Source: Odoribacter sp. AF15-53
Lineage (GTDB): Bacteria > Bacteroidota > Bacteroidia > Bacteroidales > Marinifilaceae
Assembly: GCF_003479425.1 (NCBI RefSeq)
Contig: NZ_QUHC01000012.1
Location: 26,720-90,719, forward strand
Length of the DNA stretch: 64,000 nucleotides
Direction: 5' to 3'
A model generated the notes under the pieces. The model did not search any database and was not told where the DNA came from. It worked only from the letters and a program-made list of their open reading frames with translations. The stretch's first letter is position 1. Every line of letters starts with the position of its first letter. Of the stretch, positions 1-8,757 are shown piece after piece. The translations under genes were made by a program, and so were the position numbers.

Positions 1-377
1 TCTTCGATATATTCCAAAATAGCGTTTAAATTAGCAATAACCTTGTATTGTTTTGACCAAATACCGTTAATCATACTTTCCACGTTGGAAGTTGAGTAGG
101 AATACAACTTCACGTTTTGATATGGATTAAAAGTATTTACAAATTCATACTGCTGGGCCAATACCTCCAAAAAAGTATAAGTCAACTCACGCCCGTAAAG
201 AGAAGCATCTCCCATTAACATATAACAACCGACCAATGCATCTTTGAAACCCGATTCTGTTTCAAACATTTTATCCTGTTTGACCTCCGTCTTGGGCTGC
301 ACGTCCAACCAGTTGGAACAGGAAGATATTGTAAAAGCGAGACCTGCTGCCAGGCTCATATATAGAGAATGTTTCAT
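1..377 (-). CDS. SusD/RagB-family outer-membrane lipoprotein, N-terminal part (cut by left edge)
   Basis: The reading frame starts at 377 and is open to the window edge, giving about 125 N-terminal residues. It begins with a short lipoprotein signal ending in ISSC (Cys at about residue 20), followed by NWLDVQPK and a run like ETESGFKDALVGCYMLMGD, typical of the N-terminus of SusD/RagB proteins. Family knowledge: these surface lipoproteins cap a SusC TonB-dependent transporter and bind the glycan or peptide substrate. The SusC gene ends 24 bp upstream, so the two are very likely one transcript. The substrate cannot be told from this fragment. Confidence 0.85.
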   Translation of the reverse strand, partial: MKHSLYMSLAAGLAFTISSCSNWLDVQPKTEVKQDKMFETESGFKDALVGCYMLMGDASLYGRELTYTFLEVLAQQYEFVNTFNPYQNVKLYSYSTSNVESMINGIWSKQYKVIANLNAILEYIE

Positions 378-401
378 ATCTGTTAGCTTTAATAGTACAA
401 A

Positions 402-3400
402 TTATAAAGTAATGGACAATGACATGTCAAACGTTCTGGCAAACGGATAATCCGTTCCCCGTTCAACTTTAATAGTTGAAAACTTATATAAATCATTGAC
501 AGTACATCTCAACACGATTCTTTCCAACCCTATTTGTTTTACAAATGCGTGACGGAAAAAGTCATAAGAAAGCTGAAGAGAAGAAATCGTCAATTCATTA
601 TTTTTCTGCACGAAGCGAGTCGTCGGATACGTTTGGGGAGAAGCCATTTCATCCTGTCCTGCCACGTAAACTTTACCCAAAGCCTTATAAGGAGAAACAT
701 CTCCGGGTTTTCTCCATCTGCCTGTAAAAATACGGCGGTCAACATTATTATTCAAATCTGCATTCTCCACCTTATTAACTAGAGTTGTGTTATACATCTT
801 TCCTCCCCACTTGTAAGTACACACGGCATTAAAGCCTAATCCTTTATACTCGAAACTGATACCAGCGTTACCGTTGATTTTAGGTAAGGCATCACCGCAC
901 ACAACCTGTTTGTTTCCGTCATAGTTAAACGTACGATACTGGTTACCATTCTCGTCCGTAACCAAATAAATCTCCTTCCCGGTTGCCGGGTCTATTCCCA
1001 ATGAAGGCACCGCCCAGATGGCATCCATAGACACTCCGTCATAATACTTACTCAACGGCTTATTCGTACTGGTTGCTAAAGCAGTCTGTTGCTCGTTGTA
1101 AGATTTCATGGCACCCGAAATTTCCTTTAACGTATTCTTATTATGCGACATCATCAACGAAAAACGCAGATAGGAACGATCCGACGGACGTTGCCAGGCT
1201 ATGGCTGAAATAGAAGCATCAAACCCTTTGTTTTCCACCTTACCGATATTTTCCTGCACGGTGGAAAAACCTGTAGAAGGAACCAAGTCGATAGGATTCA
1301 CCGTATTGTTGGTCGTCTGGATATAATATTCAAAAGACAAGGCATACCGGTTCTTATAGTTAAAGTCAAGACCAAAATTATACTCCATCTTTTGTTGCCA
1401 TTTCAAGGTTTCATTTCTCATCCCTTTCAACTGGGCTCCTAACAAATTATTGTAATGACTATCTAAAAAATAGTTGTAAGATGCGATGGCATTATAAGCC
1501 GCCGTACTCTGCGAACCTGTTGAACCTGTCGTCGCCCTCAACCTCAACTGGCTGATATCTGTTCCCTGTAACCACGCCTCATTATGCAAGTTCCAACTGG
1601 CACCGAAACTCCAGAATTCTCCCCAACGGCTGTCGGCTCCATACTGACTGGAAGCACTCTGGCGAAAAGTCCCGTCAAAATTGAGACGATTGTCAAAAGA
1701 ATAATTCAAAGACAAATAATACCCCACCTCACGGGTCGTACTTTCACTCCCCTTGGGTTTACTGTCTTCCACGTATTGGCGGGCAAAAATAATATCGTTC
1801 ATCTTATCGCTCGGGAAACCCTCCGCGTTATGTTCATTCGTAATATACTTACTTTGCCCTATATTAAAACCTGCATTGACGTATATCGTGTGATGGGTCG
1901 CAAACTCCCGACTATATTGCACGTCGATTTTCCCGTCCAAATTACTTTGTTCGCCATTAACCAGTTTATAAGTTCCTTTTTTATACTGGTCTTCACCTGT
2001 CATATTTCTAAATTTCAGATGATTGGATGGATAAAAATCATCCTCACGACTACGTTTCTCCGTCAAACCGAGACGTCCGGTCACCTTCATACCTGTAAAG
2101 GCAAACCACTGAATCTCAAAATTATTGATAAACTCGAAATATTTATCCTGCAACAAGGTATTCAATTGTGCATTATAAAGCGGATTGGCTTTAAATTCTA
2201 TATCCTTATACCAATTATTCACCATGACACTGTTTCCTGCATCCAAATGAGGAACAATATTTTCAGAAATATTCCCATACTGGTCATAAGGCGTATAATA
2301 AGGGTTCAAAGCAGCGTATTCACTGAACGAACCGTAAGGTGAATCGTTCGCCACGTTGGAAGTAATAGTCGTTTGATTCCGGAAAAGGAACTTCTCTCGA
2401 CGATACGATAAAGAAACACCACCGGAAATAGTCGTACGATCGGAACCTTTCATAACCCCCTTGATACTATTATACGACAAATCAATAATAGACCTCAACT
2501 CCCTATCTCCCAACTCCACGGAAATACCATGTTTCGTACCAATTCCCAATCGTACCGGTTTAGATAGCCAGTCTGTATTAATACCCGACACAACGGCAGC
2601 AAGTTTCTGATTGTAAATTTTCTCCGCCATTCGTTGGTTGTCATAATTTGCCTCTTCATCATCATACATGCCGAATTCCTTCTCTATTTCCAGCTTTTCG
2701 GCCGCATTACACAAATTGTAGGAAGTCAAGTCGGGAGCCTCGATAGACACACTACCATTATACGTCACCCGCAAATCACCGGAAGGATTTTTCTTTAATT
2801 CAATTACAATCACTCCATTAGCAGCCTTCGAACCGTAAATAGCCTTAGCAGAGGCATCCTTCAGAATCGTCATGCTCTCCACTCGATCCATATCCAAATC
2901 CATCACTTTTTGAATGGAAACTTCAAAACCGTCCAACACGAAAAGAGGAGCGTTCGGATCACTCTCATACGTGGCCTTCAGGTCTGTCCCTTCCATATTG
3001 ATAGACGACTTACCTCGCAACACGATCTCGGGCACCGCATTCGGATCGGAACCCAATGCCATATTATCAATAAACAAGATCGAAGGATCAAGGTTTTTCA
3101 AGGATGACAACACATTCGAATTACCTACCCGTTTCAACTCCTCGCTACTGATTGTCTTGACCGAACCGGTAAAAGTATTCGCCTTACGCTCGAAAACACC
3201 GTTCACAACCACCTCTTCGATGTTTTTAGTTTCTTCTTCCATCTCCACGACAATCTTTTTACCCGGAGTTATTTCTTTCTCCACCGGTTTCATACCGATA
3301 AACGAAAATACCAGCATCGACTTTCCTGCCTTTGCAGCCGGGAACTTGAATCTCCCGTCCAAATCCGTGGAAGTACCGATTGTCGTTCCCTTTAACAAAA

Positions 3401-3836
3401 CAGTTACACCGGGTAACGGGTTCCCGTCCGTATCCGTAACTTCTCCGATATAAACATCATCCTGTTTGCGAACACCCGGTTTTTCTTTCGAAATCACAAT
3501 TGCGTTATTCTCGTACACGTACGTGAACTGTGTTCCTGTTAGCAAACGATTCATCACGGAATCAACCGTCACGTTCTTCAAATCCAGAGAAACCGGATTA
3601 ATCACTTTCAATTCCTCTGCATTGTACATGAAATTCAGCCCCGTTTGTTCCTTGATTGATTTAAAAACAACACGTACATCGACTTTACTCACCTGAATGG
3701 TCACTTTTTGGCTTTGTCCCATGGAAATCAACGGCATCCATAGAATAAAACACAGCCCCAAAAGCCCGATTCTTCGTTTAGCTATTTTCAAGTTTGTTAA
3801 CCTAGAAAAGAGCGCCTGCTTTCGATTTTTTTTCAT
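402..3836 (-). CDS. SusC/RagA TonB-dependent outer-membrane transporter with STN domain
   Basis: About 1144 residues from the chosen start MKKNRKQALF at 3836. The frame is open 24 codons further, but that extension has no signal-peptide logic. A signal sequence (hydrophobic stretch GLLGLCFILWMPLISMG) is followed by an STN domain (about residues 42-115), which receives the signal for a FecR/ECF-sigma pair. Next come a carboxypeptidase-D-like beta domain (GNPLPGVTVLLKGT), a TonB plug (about 220-350, with TILKDASAKAIYGSKAANG) and a 22-strand barrel. It imports a substrate across the outer membrane using TonB energy, together with the SusD partner downstream. The STN domain and the upstream FecR and sigma genes predict substrate-induced trans-envelope signalling. 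The ligand is unknown. Confidence 0.93.
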   Translation of the reverse strand: MKKNRKQALFSRLTNLKIAKRRIGLLGLCFILWMPLISMGQSQKVTIQVSKVDVRVVFKSIKEQTGLNFMYNAEELKVINPVSLDLKNVTVDSVMNRLLTGTQFTYVYENNAIVISKEKPGVRKQDDVYIGEVTDTDGNPLPGVTVLLKGTTIGTSTDLDGRFKFPAAKAGKSMLVFSFIGMKPVEKEITPGKKIVVEMEEETKNIEEVVVNGVFERKANTFTGSVKTISSEELKRVGNSNVLSSLKNLDPSILFIDNMALGSDPNAVPEIVLRGKSSINMEGTDLKATYESDPNAPLFVLDGFEVSIQKVMDLDMDRVESMTILKDASAKAIYGSKAANGVIVIELKKNPSGDLRVTYNGSVSIEAPDLTSYNLCNAAEKLEIEKEFGMYDDEEANYDNQRMAEKIYNQKLAAVVSGINTDWLSKPVRLGIGTKHGISVELGDRELRSIIDLSYNSIKGVMKGSDRTTISGGVSLSYRREKFLFRNQTTITSNVANDSPYGSFSEYAALNPYYTPYDQYGNISENIVPHLDAGNSVMVNNWYKDIEFKANPLYNAQLNTLLQDKYFEFINNFEIQWFAFTGMKVTGRLGLTEKRSREDDFYPSNHLKFRNMTGEDQYKKGTYKLVNGEQSNLDGKIDVQYSREFATHHTIYVNAGFNIGQSKYITNEHNAEGFPSDKMNDIIFARQYVEDSKPKGSESTTREVGYYLSLNYSFDNRLNFDGTFRQSASSQYGADSRWGEFWSFGASWNLHNEAWLQGTDISQLRLRATTGSTGSQSTAAYNAIASYNYFLDSHYNNLLGAQLKGMRNETLKWQQKMEYNFGLDFNYKNRYALSFEYYIQTTNNTVNPIDLVPSTGFSTVQENIGKVENKGFDASISAIAWQRPSDRSYLRFSLMMSHNKNTLKEISGAMKSYNEQQTALATSTNKPLSKYYDGVSMDAIWAVPSLGIDPATGKEIYLVTDENGNQYRTFNYDGNKQVVCGDALPKINGNAGISFEYKGLGFNAVCTYKWGGKMYNTTLVNKVENADLNNNVDRRIFTGRWRKPGDVSPYKALGKVYVAGQDEMASPQTYPTTRFVQKNNELTISSLQLSYDFFRHAFVKQIGLERIVLRCTVNDLYKFSTIKVERGTDYPFARTFDMSLSITL

Positions 3837-3890
3837 AAATTTGAAAATTAAAATTATACATAGAAAAAGGATGATATAGTTATCCTTTAC

Positions 3891-3920
3891 AGCCGAACGT
3901 CGAGCCACCGACTTTCGGCT
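3891..3920 (-). promoter_or_regulatory. Hairpin between fecR and susC (locus 1)
   Basis: A strong stem-loop: AGCCGAA and TTCGGCT form the outer arms and GTCG/CGAC the inner ones, around a six-base loop. It lies 24 bp downstream of the FecR stop and about 55 bp upstream of the SusC start. On the coding (minus) strand no T-tract follows, so it is not a simple terminator. A similar hairpin sits at the same place in the second locus (22003-22034). Inference: an mRNA-stability or differential-expression element that separates low FecR from high SusC output. Confidence 0.55.
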
Positions 3921-3944
3921 ATTTTTATCCTTTTTAATTAAAAA

Positions 3945-5114
3945 TCACTCTTTACCGTATACCGTAATCGTTCTACCATTCATCTCGAACACGACACTCC
4001 CGGTCTTCTCAAGAATACTTAGTATATCCTTTATCTCCGTGAAACGAGTCGCATCACCGGTGAAACGCAAATTCTTCACCTTTTCATTAGCATAGAAAAC
4101 CTTCGCATCATACCATATACTCAATTGTTCCATGATCTCCTCCAAACGATCGTTCACGAACACGAACTCTCCGGACTTCCAAGCGGTATAAGTATATACA
4201 TCCACGTCTTCCAGTCTAACACTCCCGGTTCCCGAATCATACTCCAACATCTGGTTAGGTCTCATCATCATTTCCTGCCCCGTGGAAACTATCGTAACTC
4301 CCACCTTACCGTTCACCAACGTGGTTCGAACAATTCCTTTCCGATGAGTATTTACGCTAAACGCTGTCCCGTATACTTTTACATTCACGTCATCTGTAAT
4401 CACGTGAAACGGCCTCAATGTATCTTTAGTCACTTCAAAATAAGCCTCTCCCGAAAGATGTACCTCCCGTTTATCGGAAACAAATGTCACGGGATATCTC
4501 AAACGAGTATCCGCATTTAGATACACAACCGTCCCGTCAGACAGGGTTACTCGAAACTCTCCACCCCGAGGAGTTACCAATTCATTATATTGTTGCTTCA
4601 CCACCTTATCAGAATTATCTTGATAAATCAACAATCCCTCCTCATCAAGAGCTTTTACCCCATTATTCACGAGAATTTCATTCAAGGTATCCTGTTTACC
4701 CAAAACCATACTTTGCCCTCCCGAAAGAATCAAGGTGGCTTGCTTCTTACCCGCGGTAATAGATACCGGCTCCTGTTCTCTCCTCAATCCGTCACGACCG
4801 GGCAAATACAACATGAACATCACAATAGCACATGCAGCGACCGCTGCCACATACCCAAACCACCTTCTTACGAACACACGGTGTCGATATCCTATTTTTC
4901 GTTCGAAAAACCTCAAAGCCCTCTCTTCGTCAATTTCCGCAAATACCTCTTCCCGTTTCCTATTCTCCATCTCCATGTATTGCATATCAAAAAAAACTTG
5001 ATGACTAGGATTTCGTCGAATCCATTCGGATAACTCCGTTTCCTCCTCCCGGGTTATTTCTCCCGTAAAGCGGCATTTTATCAATTCAATGATCCGGTAA
5101 TGATAGTCGTCCAT
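3945..5114 (-). CDS. FecR-family anti-sigma factor / signal transducer (locus 1)
   Basis: 389 residues. Residues 1-80 are a charged cytoplasmic anti-sigma region. A single transmembrane helix follows at about 86-105 (YVAAVAACAIVMFMLYLP). The periplasmic part holds the FecR domain (about 180-275, with TPRGGEFRVTLSDGTVVYLN and GEAYFEVTKD) and a C-terminal DUF4974-type domain that contacts the STN domain of SusC. Family knowledge: it holds the ECF sigma factor inactive until the transporter is loaded. The sigma gene lies 84 bp upstream and SusC directly downstream, the usual gene order. Confidence 0.92.
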   Translation of the reverse strand: MDDYHYRIIELIKCRFTGEITREEETELSEWIRRNPSHQVFFDMQYMEMENRKREEVFAEIDEERALRFFERKIGYRHRVFVRRWFGYVAAVAACAIVMFMLYLPGRDGLRREQEPVSITAGKKQATLILSGGQSMVLGKQDTLNEILVNNGVKALDEEGLLIYQDNSDKVVKQQYNELVTPRGGEFRVTLSDGTVVYLNADTRLRYPVTFVSDKREVHLSGEAYFEVTKDTLRPFHVITDDVNVKVYGTAFSVNTHRKGIVRTTLVNGKVGVTIVSTGQEMMMRPNQMLEYDSGTGSVRLEDVDVYTYTAWKSGEFVFVNDRLEEIMEQLSIWYDAKVFYANEKVKNLRFTGDATRFTEIKDILSILEKTGSVVFEMNGRTITVYGKE

Positions 5115-5198
5115 ATTTTCTTATTTTGAATATAAGACAACATGGATCAAGAAACGGGGGATCGAAAAAACAAAAAAAAATCTACTCCCAAAAGTAAT

Positions 5199-5759
5199 TT
5201 AAATCATATCGAATAAAAGAAGTAACAAGAAAGCATGTCCCATTTTTCCCCGGATATAACGCACGGATTCCTTCTTTGCCGTTTTCACCGTCTCCGAAGA
5301 AACATTCAATAAAACAGCTATCTCCTCGTTTGTCTTTCCCTGCAAATAAAGTTTAAAGATCTCCTTTCTTCGCTGCGGTAACTCTTCCACGTGCCGAAAC
5401 AATGTACGATAAAGCTCCTCCTGCATGATTTTCAAATCCAACTCGTCATCTTCCTCCCGGTTCAACAAGGAATAAGAAATATATTTTTGTTCCACATCCT
5501 TATGCTTCAGATAATTTAGACAAGCATTACGGATCGAAGTATACAAAAAAGTACGAAAACTATTATAAGAAAGATATTCAGTCTCACTCTCCCACAACTG
5601 AGCGAAAAACTCCTGCACGATATCCTCACCGACCTCCCGATTTCCCACGTAACGCATTGAAAAATAAACCAAAGATTTATAGTAATTTTTAAATAAATAA
5701 CGAAAAACCTCCGGCTCCTTCCGGTTAATCTGTTCAATAAATACGTCCTTGTTCATCAT
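5199..5759 (-). CDS. ECF RNA polymerase sigma factor (locus 1)
   Basis: 186 residues. Sigma region 2 is at about 20-90 (YFSMRYVGNREVGEDIVQEFFAQLW) and region 4 at about 125-175 (KTNEEIAVLLNVSSETVKTA as the helix-turn-helix). The short hydrophobic tail LLLLLFDMI is common in Bacteroidales ECF factors of the SusCD type. The start can be the first or second Met (5759 or 5756). It presumably transcribes the susC-susD genes at 402-3836 after release by the adjacent FecR. Confidence 0.9.
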   Translation of the reverse strand: MMNKDVFIEQINRKEPEVFRYLFKNYYKSLVYFSMRYVGNREVGEDIVQEFFAQLWESETEYLSYNSFRTFLYTSIRNACLNYLKHKDVEQKYISYSLLNREEDDELDLKIMQEELYRTLFRHVEELPQRRKEIFKLYLQGKTNEEIAVLLNVSSETVKTAKKESVRYIRGKMGHAFLLLLLFDMI

Positions 5760-5906
5760 TGCTTTACAATCTCACGTGCGATTTTATGATACAAATATAA
5801 AATAATCTTTTTACATTAATCATGACAAATACACAAATCAGAGATTAAAAAAAATCATTAAGGACATAACATATACATTCAAAAAGAATCATTAAAATCT
5901 TATTCT

Positions 5907-8189
5907 TCACATATTATCCTTCACCTCCAACAAATACCTCGCAAAATGTTGCCACATCTTCCGGTAATAAAAATCCTTAGCCGGTCCCATATATCCGTGC
6001 TTCTGTCCGGGCAGAAGCACCAGCTCGAAATCCTTTTTCGCTATGATCAAAGCATTCACTAAACGTAACGTGTTCGCCGGATTCACGTTATCGTCCGCAT
6101 CCCCGGTAACCAACATCAAATGCCCTTTCAACTGCTTGGCTAACTCGATATTCGTCTTGATGCAAAATTCAAAACTCACGCTATCCTCTTGTTGAACCTC
6201 TTTTATCCCGTGATGAATCTCGCTCCACCCGTAATCATAAATCGTGTTGTCATGATTTCCGGAAGAAGCCACCGCCGCTTTATAAAAATCCGGATAAGTA
6301 CAAATCGCCGTCACCGCCATCGCTCCCCCTCCGGAATGTCCGAATATTCCCACCCTTGTACTGTCAATAAAAGAATACCGTCCGATCAACTGCTCCAGTC
6401 CGTACTTATTATCGGCCAACGGATAATCCCGCAGATTTCCATACCCGTACGAGTGATAAACTCTCCCCCGGTAAGGACTTCCCCCTCTATTCCCGAAGCA
6501 AACCACGACAAACCCCACTTGGGCCAATTGCGGGGCTCCCGATAAAGACGAGCATTCAAAATCCACAGGGATATATTCCGTCCAGGGCCCCGGATACACA
6601 TATGATATAACGGGATATCGTTTTGTCGAATCAAAATCCATAGGTTTATACATCACCCCGTATAAATCAGTACAATCATCTGCCGCCTTCACAGTAAAAC
6701 ACTCCGGTTTTCTCCACCCCGTCTCGTACAAATTCCTCAAATCAGGAGCTTCCAACTCCCGTATCAACTTCCCGTCCCAATCCCGCAAAACATTCCTCGG
6801 CGCCTGATCCGGACGAGAATAAGTATCCACGAAATAACGCCCCGAAGGAGAAAAAGTCACTTGATGATTCCCTTCTTCCGGTGTCAACATCTTCACGTTC
6901 CCCTTGCCATCCAAATCCACCCGATTCAAACGGGCATAATAAGGATTCCCGCCTTTCACCTGCCCATATCCCTCGAAATAAAGCACCCGTCTCGTCGTGT
7001 CAATCCGAACAATCTTCCCGGAGGTCCATTCCCCGGACGTTACTTGATTTTTCAAATTTCCCCTGCTGTCATACAAGTAATAATTTCCCCACCCCGATCG
7101 TTCCGACCACCATAATATCTCGCTGCCATCATTCAGGTAAGCAATCGAGTACAAATCATCATTCAAATAAGGTAAACTTTTCTCGTGAATCACAACCCTC
7201 ACATCTCCCGTTTCCGTGTTCACCGCACAAATCTCCAACTCCTCCCGCGTACGCTTCTTACGCTGGATAAAAAGCTGATTCGAACTCTTCCCAGCGTAAG
7301 ATAACCACAACAACTGATCTTTCCACTTCTCCATTTTCACCTTCACCTGCCTACCGCCAACCACATCACACACCGAAGCTTCATATTGCGGCACATGCAC
7401 GTCTCCCGCCAATGCTGTCTTATACGTTCGCACTGTCGGCCGTTTTCCCGAAATCGAAATCAATGGTAATTCCCCCACTTTCCTCAAATCCTCCCGGATC
7501 ACGTACATCTTTTTCGAATCACCGAACCACTCCGCACGAGTTTCCACCCTCCCGCTTGTTGTGTCATCCCCCTTACTTCCGTACGAGAAATATCGCTCCC
7601 CGTCAAACGTCAACCTACTCTCAATCGAATCCTTCACCCGCATCACGTAAAGATCATGACATTTCACGTAAGCCACATATGCGCTATCCGGTGAATATTT
7701 ACCAAACATCACCTTCTTCTTAACCGAAACAGGAATTTCACGTTTCCCGGTATCCAGCAAAAGTACCTCTTTCTTTAAATCATATCTGAAATTTTTCCCG
7801 GCATACCTAAACTCCACCTCTCGATCATCCTTCGAAAACACCAAATTCGGTAAAAACAACTCGTTTCCCTTCACCTCTTTCTGCACCCACCGACTCAAAT
7901 CCCCGGCCAATCGTTCCCTGTTAAAAAGCTCCTTCTTCACGTTAGTCTTGGGATCCACGTAATAATAACGAGTCCCGTCCCCAGTTTTAAAAGAATACCA
8001 GAAACGATCACTCCCATTTATAAAATGAGGGGTTACATTCATAGAACCGACCAACATTCCGAATTTCATACTCGTAAACCGTTCCGCCTGTTCAAAATTA
8101 GCCTCCCGACCTGACTTTTTCCCTTCTATACTTTGTGCTGATAACTCATTCACGGCCAGCAAAAGCATCATGTAACCCCAGATTCTCAT
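5907..8189 (-). CDS. Secreted S9-family prolyl oligopeptidase (dipeptidyl-peptidase IV-like)
   Basis: 760 residues with an N-terminal signal peptide (MMLLLAVNELSAQ). The first two thirds are a DPP-IV-type beta-propeller and the last third an alpha/beta hydrolase. The catalytic triad is intact: Ser619 in GHSGGG, Asp699 in GDADDNV, His731 in GQKHGY. Family knowledge: it cleaves dipeptides, usually after proline, from peptide N-termini. It is the last gene of a five-gene minus-strand block (25 bp after the thioredoxin gene) whose other members are protease-like or redox proteins. It probably finishes peptide breakdown for this locus in the periplasm or at the surface. Confidence 0.9.
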   Translation of the reverse strand: MRIWGYMMLLLAVNELSAQSIEGKKSGREANFEQAERFTSMKFGMLVGSMNVTPHFINGSDRFWYSFKTGDGTRYYYVDPKTNVKKELFNRERLAGDLSRWVQKEVKGNELFLPNLVFSKDDREVEFRYAGKNFRYDLKKEVLLLDTGKREIPVSVKKKVMFGKYSPDSAYVAYVKCHDLYVMRVKDSIESRLTFDGERYFSYGSKGDDTTSGRVETRAEWFGDSKKMYVIREDLRKVGELPLISISGKRPTVRTYKTALAGDVHVPQYEASVCDVVGGRQVKVKMEKWKDQLLWLSYAGKSSNQLFIQRKKRTREELEICAVNTETGDVRVVIHEKSLPYLNDDLYSIAYLNDGSEILWWSERSGWGNYYLYDSRGNLKNQVTSGEWTSGKIVRIDTTRRVLYFEGYGQVKGGNPYYARLNRVDLDGKGNVKMLTPEEGNHQVTFSPSGRYFVDTYSRPDQAPRNVLRDWDGKLIRELEAPDLRNLYETGWRKPECFTVKAADDCTDLYGVMYKPMDFDSTKRYPVISYVYPGPWTEYIPVDFECSSLSGAPQLAQVGFVVVCFGNRGGSPYRGRVYHSYGYGNLRDYPLADNKYGLEQLIGRYSFIDSTRVGIFGHSGGGAMAVTAICTYPDFYKAAVASSGNHDNTIYDYGWSEIHHGIKEVQQEDSVSFEFCIKTNIELAKQLKGHLMLVTGDADDNVNPANTLRLVNALIIAKKDFELVLLPGQKHGYMGPAKDFYYRKMWQHFARYLLEVKDNM

Positions 8190-8214
8190 ATTTATAAAAT
8201 AATCTCGTTTATAT

Positions 8215-8751
8215 CTATTTTTTCTCTTTCAACGCCTTATCAATAGCTTCCAGCATCACCTCCCAAGTTCCGGGCATGTAACTTGGCCCGTGATACACGA
8301 TCTTCCCTTTCCGGTCAACTACAAAATACCGCGGGATACCTTGATTATAAAAAAGAGAAGCTATCCCGAAATCCTCATCCAAACCAAAGGGAAAAGTAAA
8401 TCCCAGACGTTCCTGAAACTTCTTGACCTCCTCCAAATTCTTATATTTCACCAGAATCGGGATAACCACCAAATCCTTTCCTTTAAAACGCTCGAATATC
8501 CCCTTCTCGAACTTCTTCAATCCCGCAATACACGGCCCGCAATGAACACCCACGAAATCCAACAACACGACCTTTCCGCGCAACTTCTTCATTTTAACAG
8601 TTTTCCCGTTTGTCATTTTCACCTCAAAATCCGGAACCATTTGCCCCGTCCAAACCTTAAACCCGTACTTTTCGGGATACGTCTCTATCTGGGCGTCCGA
8701 AAACTTCACGCACCCGACCAATACCAGCACCAATACAATAATTCGTTTCAT
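8215..8751 (-). CDS. TlpA/AhpC-type thioredoxin-fold protein
   Basis: 178 residues with an N-terminal export signal (IIVLVLVLVGCVKFSDA); the Cys could be a lipid anchor. A thioredoxin-like fold follows, with redox motif CGPC in FVGVHCGPCIAG at about residue 72 and a cis-proline loop GIPRYFVVD. The usual WC before GPC is replaced by HC. It lies 6 bp after the DsbD-alpha lipoprotein and 25 bp before the S9 peptidase, so it is cotranscribed. A role in reducing disulfides in extracytoplasmic proteins or in disulfide-rich substrates of this protease locus is inference. Confidence 0.85.
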   Translation of the reverse strand: MKRIIVLVLVLVGCVKFSDAQIETYPEKYGFKVWTGQMVPDFEVKMTNGKTVKMKKLRGKVVLLDFVGVHCGPCIAGLKKFEKGIFERFKGKDLVVIPILVKYKNLEEVKKFQERLGFTFPFGLDEDFGIASLFYNQGIPRYFVVDRKGKIVYHGPSYMPGTWEVMLEAIDKALKEKK

Positions 8752-8757
8752 ATCAAT

